Assembly: GCF_007741515.1 (NCBI RefSeq)
Contig: NZ_CP036263.1
Coordinates: forward strand, 4,451,178 to 4,515,177
Reading direction: 5' to 3'
Length of the DNA stretch: 64,000 nt
Source of the DNA: Adhaeretor mobilis
GTDB taxonomy: Bacteria > Planctomycetota > Planctomycetia > Pirellulales > Lacipirellulaceae
The stretch's first letter is position 1. Each line of letters starts with the position of its first letter. The notes beneath the pieces are model-generated. The model saw only the letters and a list, made by a program, of their open reading frames with translations. It did not search any database and was not told where the DNA came from. The translations under genes were made by a program, and so were the position numbers. This document shows, piece by piece, positions 43,373-50,863 of the stretch.

Positions 43373-44941
43373 CTATCGGAAGGCAAAACTATACAATTCA
43401 GCATCGTGTATGTTTAATCGCAATATTATCGGTCGACCTCGCAGCTCTGACACGTCTTTCTTATTGTTGAATGTCACTACGTGACGAATCTCGTCGCCCG
43501 AAAAAGGATCGGACTCTTCCCACCCCTTTAGTGTTTGCCCAGCAGCATCCAGGATCTCGACGGTAATCAAACCACCAGCTTTGGTTAACGCGTTAATCTC
43601 CAATCGCTCGCCTTCGAAAGTAATGGGCACGGTTGTCAATGTTCCGCCCTCCTTAGGACCGTTGACCGACATGAAGCCATCAAGCCTCCATGTTGCCAGA
43701 CCGATGGACCCCCTTAATGGCTGTCGTCCGACACCAGGAATGTTGAGGTACCCTTTTTTCTTGGCTTCCCCGACGCCATGAGTCTGATTGCCTCCGCCAT
43801 AATAGACCCAGATCTCGTCGTTTACTCTTAGAGCGCTAGAAGGACTTGTTATGTTTACTGAATCCCAATCGCTTATCTTCCCGAACTCAATAATCGGCGT
43901 GCGGAAAGGACGCTCCCAGTTGAGAAGATCGCGAGAAGCTGCCAACTGGACCTCCATGGTACCTTGGTCGTTGCCATAGCGTGCTTTGGCATTGGTCGTC
44001 AATATCCAAGGCAATGCGACGGTGCAGCTCTCGGATTCATAGACTCCAATTCCATAAAACTCAGAACGCATCATGGAAGGGTCATCCGGCATATCTAGCA
44101 ACGCTCGGACCGGTTCAATTTTGAGCAAACAATTCGCGTCGTCTCTTAAGTCGTTGGTAAATGACAACTTAGGCTTTGTCCAATTCTCAAAGTCGTCGCT
44201 AAAAATGGTCGCGAACGATCTGCGTTGAAAACCTCTTACGGTCGTGTTGTGTTTTGGAAAGCCCACATACTGGCTTAATCGGTGGTCATAGTAGCCTGTT
44301 GCGACATCGCTGCTTCGAGAGATTGGTTTTTCGCTTAGCATTGTCCAATTCAAGCCGTCAGGGGAAATATACGAATAGAAGCCGTGCGTTGTCGAGTCTT
44401 GACGCCAGCCGATCATTTTGTACCGCCGATTAGGGTCTGCATCCTTATTGTCTTTGAGTACTGATCCGTGGGTCATCAGTCTAATGGCATTGTGAGGCTC
44501 GCCATTTTTCGAAACGATTGTCCCGATAAGCGGCTTTTCCCAATGAATTCCGTCTTTACTAGTGGCGTAGCATACCGTCCCGTAGTCGAAGTAGTCGTTC
44601 GCCTTCCATGGGGATGTATTCTTAAAGGAATAGTTTGAATACCACATCTTGAAGAGCTTTTCTTCTTCATCGTAGATAGCAGTATTGCACTTGACCAACC
44701 AGGGTTCCCATGGTTGATCTGCGACTATTATTGGATTGGCGGGATGCTTTGTGCCTGTGTGTTGCTTAAGCCAAACACCATCCATTTCTTGAACGATTAC
44801 TTTGTCAATGAATAACTGCGCCTTGTTCCCGACATCGAAAGGTGAATTTGCAGCGATAACACTCCCACCTAGAGTGATTAGTATGACAAAGCAATAGCAC
44901 GATAGCACCCGTGCGGGGTTGAGTTGTACTGGTTTTCTCAT
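43373..44941 (-). CDS. Exported GH32/43-type five-bladed propeller protein, likely glycoside hydrolase
   Basis: A 522-residue exported protein. After a signal peptide (about 1-30, YCFVILITLGGSVIAANS) comes a beta-propeller with repeated blades seen in GH32/43/68-like proteins: EKLFKMWYSNYSFKN, YATSKDGIHWEKP, YKMIGWRQDSTTHGFYSYIS, and SRDLLNWERPF. The C-terminal 120 residues form a beta-sandwich. I cannot point to the acidic catalytic pair with certainty, so a binding role is possible. Related uncharacterised proteins are common in planctomycetes. ATG 44941 begins the signal peptide. The duplicated 1,431-bp block begins 126 bases upstream of it. Confidence 0.72.
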   Translation of the reverse strand: MRKPVQLNPARVLSCYCFVILITLGGSVIAANSPFDVGNKAQLFIDKVIVQEMDGVWLKQHTGTKHPANPIIVADQPWEPWLVKCNTAIYDEEEKLFKMWYSNYSFKNTSPWKANDYFDYGTVCYATSKDGIHWEKPLIGTIVSKNGEPHNAIRLMTHGSVLKDNKDADPNRRYKMIGWRQDSTTHGFYSYISPDGLNWTMLSEKPISRSSDVATGYYDHRLSQYVGFPKHNTTVRGFQRRSFATIFSDDFENWTKPKLSFTNDLRDDANCLLKIEPVRALLDMPDDPSMMRSEFYGIGVYESESCTVALPWILTTNAKARYGNDQGTMEVQLAASRDLLNWERPFRTPIIEFGKISDWDSVNITSPSSALRVNDEIWVYYGGGNQTHGVGEAKKKGYLNIPGVGRQPLRGSIGLATWRLDGFMSVNGPKEGGTLTTVPITFEGERLEINALTKAGGLITVEILDAAGQTLKGWEESDPFSGDEIRHVVTFNNKKDVSELRGRPIILRLNIHDAELYSFAFR

Positions 44942-45115
44942 ACATAGCTCCAAGCTGCTCTGATTAGCAATGTAAATTTGACTAAATAGGTTCGCTGTAT
45001 GGGGTGAATCAGCAAGCTGGATAATCCTATTGATTGCCCCGGGTCGATTTCTGCAAGGAGGGGGGCGCTCGGTCACAACTCATGGTCGCGGCCTGCAGTT
45101 GTGTTGCAGGTCGGT

Positions 45116-46156
45116 TCACTGTGTCGGCGCGACTTCGCCTTGGTCAATCGTCGAGATTCCTCGCCAAGGGATTAGATCAACCGTGTCGCTGTAGAAACTC
45201 ACATGACCGTCGACAAACAATACATTCACGCCTCCGGTGTGCATGCTTCTGGCAGCAGCATGTTCGTTTTGTCGGTCCACGCCCGCCGTGGTATCGCAAG
45301 GCATTTGTGGCTGCGAAATACACGCAGTACGATCGATGCGGTCGCCAACACTTGTATTAGGGGTATTACGATGCGTGTAAATGGACTTGCCCATCCATGC
45401 CAGCGCCCAGATGCCACGAGTTTCGTAGGGCTTACTGCTACCGTCATCAGATTCGCCGACTAACAGTTCACTTGCAGCGGCGGTATTGGAAGTTCCGTCT
45501 GTAAAGTCTTTTAAACGACGCCCAACAAGCATGCGAAAAGCGCCGTCTGTGTCATGATCGGAGTCATCTCCACTGCAATAGGCAAGTGTGCTCCACGAGG
45601 CCTTTCCAGTTGGTAACAATATATCGGAACCAAAGGAGACGACATAATTGGACCGGGCACGGCGATCAGCTGAATTCGAAGCTTGGAAATAACGTCCCGC
45701 TGCGTCATCGCTGGGACAAATGAACGTCGCGATGCTCGCGCCAATGGACTGCCTGTTTTGTCCACTATAAACCAGTCGATTAAAATCAAAGTCAGCAGCC
45801 AAATTGGCCTGTTCTAAGAAGGGCAACATATAAACAAACGCGGAAGCACCTGTCCATGACAGGGTGACCGTACTGCACCCCGAAGAGCCTGGCGGCAGAT
45901 TGCTGTTTGCACTCTCGTAACTGTGTATGGCCAAGCCAACTTGCTTCTGATTATTTACGCATTGCGCTCTTCGAGCGGCTTCTCGCGCCGCCTGAACGGC
46001 CGGCAACAGCAGTCCGACCAAAACGCCGATGATCGCGATGACAACCAACAATTCCACTAAGGTGAAACCACCTTCTATTTGCACCTTGCAGGTACGCTCT
46101 TTCGACTTTTCACAAATCGCGGATAAGTCTGAACGTCGCGTCAGTCTTGACTTCAT
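45116..46156 (-). CDS. DUF1559 family protein with type IV pilin-like N-terminus (copy 1)
   Basis: A 346-residue DUF1559 protein. The prepilin signal GGFTLVELLVVIAIIGVLVG is at about residues 29-48, followed by PAVQAAREAARRAQCVNNQK. The C-terminal block is SMHTGGVNVLFVDGHVSFYS, the family's usual end. TAGGAGAT lies just before ATG 46156. The sequence is identical to the product of 48187-49227 and unlike the one at 13892. It lies downstream of a LamG/PEP-CTERM gene, and a hairpin lies between them (46201-46240). Confidence 0.94.
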   Translation of the reverse strand: MKSRLTRRSDLSAICEKSKERTCKVQIEGGFTLVELLVVIAIIGVLVGLLLPAVQAAREAARRAQCVNNQKQVGLAIHSYESANSNLPPGSSGCSTVTLSWTGASAFVYMLPFLEQANLAADFDFNRLVYSGQNRQSIGASIATFICPSDDAAGRYFQASNSADRRARSNYVVSFGSDILLPTGKASWSTLAYCSGDDSDHDTDGAFRMLVGRRLKDFTDGTSNTAAASELLVGESDDGSSKPYETRGIWALAWMGKSIYTHRNTPNTSVGDRIDRTACISQPQMPCDTTAGVDRQNEHAAARSMHTGGVNVLFVDGHVSFYSDTVDLIPWRGISTIDQGEVAPTQ

Positions 46157-46200
46157 GGGAATCTCCTAGAGCACGATCCAACAGAATTCACACAAATCAA

Positions 46201-46240
46201 CCACGACCAGCCGCTGCCCCGGCCTGGGAACTGATCGTGG
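46201..46240 (-). terminator. Hairpin between LamG gene 1 and DUF1559 copy 1
   Basis: CCACGACCAG (46201-46210) pairs with CTGATCGTGG (46231-46240), nine Watson-Crick pairs plus one G-T. The flanking minus-strand sequence TTGATTTGTG is only weakly T-rich, so it may attenuate or process a joint LamG-DUF1559 transcript rather than end it. An identical copy is at 49272-49311. Confidence 0.4.
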
Positions 46241-46287
46241 CTGAATTGTTCATGTCCGTTCACCAAACTAAGTAAAGAGAAAGCCAA

Positions 46288-47610
46288 TCAGCAGTTGCGA
46301 TTCCGATAACAAAGCAACATGAAATTGCACCCTACGATCAAAGCGAGGCAGCTAGGCTCCGGAACCGCTTGGACAGCGGAGAGGGGATAAAAACTTTCTC
46401 CGTAGTTGGATTGCCAATCCGCCAGGCTCCCCACTCCGGGATCTCGCTGCCATGCGAGGAAATCCTGGCCGTCCACGTCGAAATCTGCGTCGAAGTCACC
46501 CGGTACCAGCGCAACGGAGTCCGTTGTGACCCCCCCGACTCCGTTGCTATCCAAAACCAAACCGATACCGGCTGCACCCAAGTTGATTAAGCTGCCAGGC
46601 GTGCCGGAGATTTCGGCATCGAACTCCCAAGTCTTTCCATCGATAGTGACGTCAGTCAGGGAGCCGTCGTACACTTGCCAGAGGCTGTCGGCCTGACTCG
46701 CGTTGTAATTCACGCTTGGATTATTGGCAAAGCTGACAAGCGAGTTGATCTCCGCCGAATTGAGCGCCTTATCCCAAACAGTGAAGTCATCGAGGAATCC
46801 AGGAAAGGGTGCCTTTGCAGAACTACTAACATACCAACGATCGCCCAAGTTGAGGCTGTATTCTGTGGCAAAGCTCGTGCCGTCGGCATAGCCATTGCCT
46901 ATAACGTTACTGGGAGCCGTCACCCACCCGTTTTCAAGTTCTTGATCCGTACCCGACACGGTGGCATTGCCGGAACCAGCGCCGTTGAAGTAGCCGACCA
47001 GAACATCGTTGTCATCGTCAAATACAAGTGCCACATGATTCCAAGTATTCGCTTGAAGGACACCGTATAGCCTCATTCCGACACGATTGTCTCTGATTCC
47101 TTCATCGGGGTTCGCCGTAATCTGCACAAAACCACCTGAGGTGGCGTTCAGATCAATTGCAAAGCCTTGATTTGTACTCCCCATAGCGCCTTTTTTTAAC
47201 AGAGCACCTGTCCGAATGCTGGTCGGGTTAAACCACAACGATGCGGTATATCCGTTTCCAGGAACAGGATTGGCAACGTCTCCGAAATCGACGTGACGAT
47301 CCAGTCCCGCAGTAATGCTATGCCCCACGAACTGCAGACTCTCGCCAATTATGCCGGCTTGACCGGAAATGACCTTCTGTGTCGATTCGCTAGGTCCTGT
47401 AGCTAAACCATCCAAGCTATTCCCAGACGTGTCAAAAACAGTAAAGCCTGCCACGCTAGTATCGCCGCTACCGCCATCGCTTACATCGGCATTATCCATG
47501 GTGGCATGAATCAATGGATCGGCGTGGACGGCGACTGTTCCGGCAAGCAGAGACAATACTCCGATGGTCAAGCCCATTAGCTTGGCACTTGACTCTTGGA
47601 TCAACCCCAT
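46288..47610 (-). CDS. LamG-fold surface protein with dockerin-like segment and PEP-CTERM tail (paralogue 1)
   Basis: A 440-residue exported protein. The signal peptide ends TVAVHA at about residue 30. A LamG jelly-roll follows (LIHATMDNADVSDGGSGDTS; later ANTWNHVALVFDDDNDVLVG and FLDDFTVWDKALNSAEINSL). A dockerin-type loop, GDFDADFDVDGQDFLAWQ, and NLADWQ-like GSLADWQSNYG precede a PEP-CTERM tail (AVPEPSCLALIVGCNFMLLC). ATG 47610 follows GGGAGACC. Its 3' end lies in the duplicated block and a 190-bp 5' part is identical to paralogue 2, with a diverged middle. It is probably the first gene of a LamG-DUF1559 pair. Confidence 0.88.
   Translation of the reverse strand: MGLIQESSAKLMGLTIGVLSLLAGTVAVHADPLIHATMDNADVSDGGSGDTSVAGFTVFDTSGNSLDGLATGPSESTQKVISGQAGIIGESLQFVGHSITAGLDRHVDFGDVANPVPGNGYTASLWFNPTSIRTGALLKKGAMGSTNQGFAIDLNATSGGFVQITANPDEGIRDNRVGMRLYGVLQANTWNHVALVFDDDNDVLVGYFNGAGSGNATVSGTDQELENGWVTAPSNVIGNGYADGTSFATEYSLNLGDRWYVSSSAKAPFPGFLDDFTVWDKALNSAEINSLVSFANNPSVNYNASQADSLWQVYDGSLTDVTIDGKTWEFDAEISGTPGSLINLGAAGIGLVLDSNGVGGVTTDSVALVPGDFDADFDVDGQDFLAWQRDPGVGSLADWQSNYGESFYPLSAVQAVPEPSCLALIVGCNFMLLCYRNRNC
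47353..47542. repeat. 190-bp block identical between LamG paralogues 1 and 2 (copy 1)
   Basis: This part of LamG gene 1, coding for the region after the signal peptide, is identical to 50433-50622. The bases on both sides differ. The same region of paralogue 3 (about 53960-54150) is similar but has many substitutions. Confidence 0.85.
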
Positions 47611-47995
47611 AATTGGTCTCCCTTTCAACGATGTGAATATCAGGACAAGGATGGCATGTGCATTACACACATGCCCGACGAGCTTCTCTCCATACCGTAA
47701 AGCCGCAATCATTCCCTCCGTTCAGGATTCACCATCGAGGCGTAAACTGAACAGCGAACTAATAAAGTGTTAGTGAAAGAAAACACGACTAATACATCAC
47801 AACTCTCGTTTCTATCAAGTAATGACGTACGCCTCATGTTCTGTCAATTATTACGAAAATCGTGCAAACTGTCAATGGGCCAGTTGTGATTAGCTGTTTT
47901 TATGCAAGCAAATGATTTTCTCAGGTTTTAAGCCCAATGCATTACTACGAAACCTGGCAATAAGATCGCTGCTGATTTCGGTTTGCTGGGGTGGC
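47611..47995. other. Upstream region of LamG gene 1
   Basis: A 385-base gap holding the leader and promoter of LamG gene 1. The first 200 bases are clearly homologous to the region upstream of LamG gene 3 (54230-54440), including AGTGAAAGAAAACACG and TCAAGTAATG. The next part resembles the sialidase promoter. No gene is seen. Confidence 0.55.
47847..47875 (-). promoter_or_regulatory. Candidate sigma70-type promoter upstream of LamG gene 1
   Basis: On the minus strand TTGACA (complement of 47870-47875), a 17-base spacer and AATAAT (complement of 47847-47852). The surrounding 38 bases align well with the promoter region of the sialidase gene at 55747-55784, including TGTCAATTAT and ACGAAAA. 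The distance to the LamG start is about 235 bases, implying a long leader. Confidence 0.5.
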
Positions 47996-48137
47996 TCAGA
48001 GTACTGATGTCTGATCTCGTCGACCGTGTGGCATTCCGCCAGAGGTGCGAGAGTAGGCCACCTGCACATCGCCGTTCGGGAGGTGCACGCCATTTGGGCG
48101 TCAAGAGGCGATCACCGTGGTAAAGATAGTGGCTGCT
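47996..48137 (-). pseudogene. 3'-terminal remnant of a sialidase paralogue
   Basis: On the minus strand this reads RPNGVHLPNGDVQVAYSRTS, then GGMPHGRRDQTSVL and a stop. It aligns with the last 37 residues of the sialidase at 54458 (GRPNGVLLPNGDVLVAYF and so on). Just before, TTVIAS matches NTVIAF, but a TGA replaces the Gly codon, so the frame is dead. Its 5' limit, 48137, is exactly the edge of duplicated block copy 2, so the rest of the gene was replaced or removed in the rearrangement. Confidence 0.75.
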
Positions 48138-48186
48138 GCTCGGTCACAACTCATGGTCGCGGCCTGCAGTTGTGTTGCAGGTCGGT

Positions 48187-49227
48187 TCACTGTGTCGGCG
48201 CGACTTCGCCTTGGTCAATCGTCGAGATTCCTCGCCAAGGGATTAGATCAACCGTGTCGCTGTAGAAACTCACATGACCGTCGACAAACAATACATTCAC
48301 GCCTCCGGTGTGCATGCTTCTGGCAGCAGCATGTTCGTTTTGTCGGTCCACGCCCGCCGTGGTATCGCAAGGCATTTGTGGCTGCGAAATACACGCAGTA
48401 CGATCGATGCGGTCGCCAACACTTGTATTAGGGGTATTACGATGCGTGTAAATGGACTTGCCCATCCATGCCAGCGCCCAGATGCCACGAGTTTCGTAGG
48501 GCTTACTGCTACCGTCATCAGATTCGCCGACTAACAGTTCACTTGCAGCGGCGGTATTGGAAGTTCCGTCTGTAAAGTCTTTTAAACGACGCCCAACAAG
48601 CATGCGAAAAGCGCCGTCTGTGTCATGATCGGAGTCATCTCCACTGCAATAGGCAAGTGTGCTCCACGAGGCCTTTCCAGTTGGTAACAATATATCGGAA
48701 CCAAAGGAGACGACATAATTGGACCGGGCACGGCGATCAGCTGAATTCGAAGCTTGGAAATAACGTCCCGCTGCGTCATCGCTGGGACAAATGAACGTCG
48801 CGATGCTCGCGCCAATGGACTGCCTGTTTTGTCCACTATAAACCAGTCGATTAAAATCAAAGTCAGCAGCCAAATTGGCCTGTTCTAAGAAGGGCAACAT
48901 ATAAACAAACGCGGAAGCACCTGTCCATGACAGGGTGACCGTACTGCACCCCGAAGAGCCTGGCGGCAGATTGCTGTTTGCACTCTCGTAACTGTGTATG
49001 GCCAAGCCAACTTGCTTCTGATTATTTACGCATTGCGCTCTTCGAGCGGCTTCTCGCGCCGCCTGAACGGCCGGCAACAGCAGTCCGACCAAAACGCCGA
49101 TGATCGCGATGACAACCAACAATTCCACTAAGGTGAAACCACCTTCTATTTGCACCTTGCAGGTACGCTCTTTCGACTTTTCACAAATCGCGGATAAGTC
49201 TGAACGTCGCGTCAGTCTTGACTTCAT
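48187..49227 (-). CDS. DUF1559 family protein with type IV pilin-like N-terminus (copy 2)
   Basis: Its 346 residues are identical to those of the product of 45116-46156, with the prepilin signal FTLVELLVVIAIIGVLVG at about residues 31-48 and the terminal VNVLFVDGHVSFYS block. It lies downstream of LamG gene 2 with the same spacing and hairpin as copy 1. Identity at the nucleotide level, including silent sites and flanks, means the duplication is very recent or kept uniform by gene conversion. Confidence 0.94.
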   Translation of the reverse strand: MKSRLTRRSDLSAICEKSKERTCKVQIEGGFTLVELLVVIAIIGVLVGLLLPAVQAAREAARRAQCVNNQKQVGLAIHSYESANSNLPPGSSGCSTVTLSWTGASAFVYMLPFLEQANLAADFDFNRLVYSGQNRQSIGASIATFICPSDDAAGRYFQASNSADRRARSNYVVSFGSDILLPTGKASWSTLAYCSGDDSDHDTDGAFRMLVGRRLKDFTDGTSNTAAASELLVGESDDGSSKPYETRGIWALAWMGKSIYTHRNTPNTSVGDRIDRTACISQPQMPCDTTAGVDRQNEHAAARSMHTGGVNVLFVDGHVSFYSDTVDLIPWRGISTIDQGEVAPTQ

Positions 49228-49271
49228 GGGAATCTCCTAGAGCACGATCCAACAGAATTCACACAAATCAA

Positions 49272-49311
49272 CCACGACCAGCCGCTGCCCCGGCCTGGGA
49301 ACTGATCGTGG
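49272..49311 (-). terminator. Hairpin between LamG gene 2 and DUF1559 copy 2
   Basis: Identical to the hairpin at 46201-46240: arms CCACGACCAG and CTGATCGTGG around a 20-base loop. It has the same weak T-tail and the same uncertain role. Confidence 0.4.
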
Positions 49312-49358
49312 CTGAATTGTTCATGTCCGTTCACCAAACTAAGTAAAGAGAAAGCCAA

Positions 49359-50690
49359 TCAGCAGTTGCGATTCCGATAACAAAGCAACATGAAATTGCA
49401 CCCTACGATCAAAGCGAGGCAGCTAGGCTCCGGAACCGCTTGGACAGCGGAGAGGGGATAAAAACTTTCTCCGTAGTTGGATTGCCAATCCGCCAGGCTC
49501 CCCACTCCGGGATCTCGCTGCCATGCGAGGAAATCCTGGCCGTCCACGTCGAAATCTGCGTCGAAGTCGCCCGGTGTCAGCGACACGGAATCCGTCGTGA
49601 CCCCCCCGACTCCGTTGCTACCCAAGACCAAACCTGTACCGGCCGCACCCAAATCGACGACGCTGCCAGGCGTGCCGGAGATTTCGGCATCGAACTCCCA
49701 AGTCTTTCCATCGATAGTGACGTCAGTCAGGGAGCCGTCGTACACTTGCCAGAGGCTGTCGGCATGACTTGCGTTGTATTTTAGTCCGGGGTGATTGGCC
49801 AAGCTGACAAGCGAGTTGATCTCCGCCGAATTGAGCGCCTTGTCCCAGACAGCAAAGTCATCGAGATACCCAGGGAAGGGGGCCTTAATGGGACGAGTAT
49901 CATACCATCTATCACCCAAGTTGAGACTGTAATCCGTTGCAAAGCTCGTGCCGTCAGCATAGCCGTTCCCTACCACACTAGATGGAGCCGTCACCCACCC
50001 GTTTTCAAGTTCTTGATCCGTACCCGACACGGTGGCATTGCCGGAACCAGCGCCGTTGAAGTAGCCGATCAGAACATCGTTGTCATCATCAAACACTAAC
50101 GCCACATGAAACCAGGTATTCGTTTGAAGAGCACCGTACAATCTCATGCCGACACGATTGTCCCTGCTCCCATCATCATCGGGGTTCGCTGCAATCTGTA
50201 CAAAACCACCTGAAGTGGCGTTCAGGTCAATTCCAAAGCCTTGATCTGTGCTCGCCATAGCGCCTTTCTTAAGCAGCGCGGGGGCAGTAGGAATAGGGCT
50301 GGTCTGCTGAAACCACAGCGATGCGGTATAACCGTTTCCAGGAACTGGATTGGCAACGTTGCCGAAATCAATATGACGCTCTTCCCCGGGCAATATACTC
50401 GCTTCTGTAAGCTGCAGGCTTTCGCCGATCGCGCCGGCTTGACCGGAAATGACCTTCTGTGTCGATTCGCTAGGTCCTGTAGCTAAACCATCCAAGCTAT
50501 TCCCAGACGTGTCAAAAACAGTAAAGCCTGCCACGCTAGTATCGCCGCTACCGCCATCGCTTACATCGGCATTATCCATGGTGGCATGAATCAATGGATC
50601 GGCGTGGACGGCGACTGTTCCGATAAGCAGAAACAGAACTGCTATGGTGATGTCCGTCACAATGGCACCTGACATTCGGATCGAACTCAT
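49359..50690 (-). CDS. LamG-fold surface protein with dockerin-like segment and PEP-CTERM tail (paralogue 2)
   Basis: A 443-residue paralogue of the product of 46288. It has a signal peptide (about 1-30, ITIAVLFLLIGTVAVHA), a LamG jelly-roll (TNTWFHVALVFDDDNDVLIG; YLDDFAVWDKALNSAEINSL), a dockerin-type loop (GDFDADFDVDGQDFLAWQ) and a PEP-CTERM tail (AVPEPSCLALIVGCNFMLLC). ATG 50690 is chosen; the open frame to 50834 has an extension that is conserved among paralogues only because the leader DNA is. The 5' block and the 3' end are identical to paralogue 1 while the middle has diverged. Confidence 0.88.
   Translation of the reverse strand: MSSIRMSGAIVTDITIAVLFLLIGTVAVHADPLIHATMDNADVSDGGSGDTSVAGFTVFDTSGNSLDGLATGPSESTQKVISGQAGAIGESLQLTEASILPGEERHIDFGNVANPVPGNGYTASLWFQQTSPIPTAPALLKKGAMASTDQGFGIDLNATSGGFVQIAANPDDDGSRDNRVGMRLYGALQTNTWFHVALVFDDDNDVLIGYFNGAGSGNATVSGTDQELENGWVTAPSSVVGNGYADGTSFATDYSLNLGDRWYDTRPIKAPFPGYLDDFAVWDKALNSAEINSLVSLANHPGLKYNASHADSLWQVYDGSLTDVTIDGKTWEFDAEISGTPGSVVDLGAAGTGLVLGSNGVGGVTTDSVSLTPGDFDADFDVDGQDFLAWQRDPGVGSLADWQSNYGESFYPLSAVQAVPEPSCLALIVGCNFMLLCYRNRNC
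50433..50622. repeat. 190-bp block identical between LamG paralogues 1 and 2 (copy 2)
   Basis: Matches 47353-47542 without visible differences (offset 3,080, not the 3,071 of the large block, so insertions or deletions lie between the two identical zones). Confidence 0.85.
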
Positions 50691-50863
50691 GACTGGTCTC
50701 CCTTTCAACGAAGTGAACACTAAGACAATAGCGCTGCGCGCAACTAGCACATGCCCGACAAGCCTCTCTCTAGACCTTAAAGCCGCAATCCGTTTCTTCC
50801 GTCCACGATTGTCGGCAGGGCAAAAGCCAAACAACCAGCGAATAGAAAATTCTTCGCCATCCT

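Larger units (their letters stand above)
45067..46497. repeat. 1,431-bp direct duplication, copy 1
   Basis: Identical, as far as I can compare by eye and by translation in several frames, to 48138-49568 (constant offset 3,071). It holds the complete DUF1559 gene, the intergenic hairpin and the last 70 or so codons of a LamG/PEP-CTERM gene. Outside it the sequences differ at once on the left side and begin to drift inside the LamG gene on the right side. Confidence 0.95.
48138..49568. repeat. 1,431-bp direct duplication, copy 2
   Basis: Copy of 45067-46497, with the same gene content. Its left edge abuts the sialidase remnant and its right edge lies inside LamG gene 2, after which the two paralogues diverge. 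Confidence 0.95.

Noticed and set aside
50691-50834. Longer N-termini for the three LamG paralogues, as suggested by conserved upstream open frames
   Set aside because: The extension (with TSLKGRP or TSLHERP before the chosen ATG) is conserved because the leader DNA was duplicated; signal peptides and ribosome sites fit the inner ATG codons.
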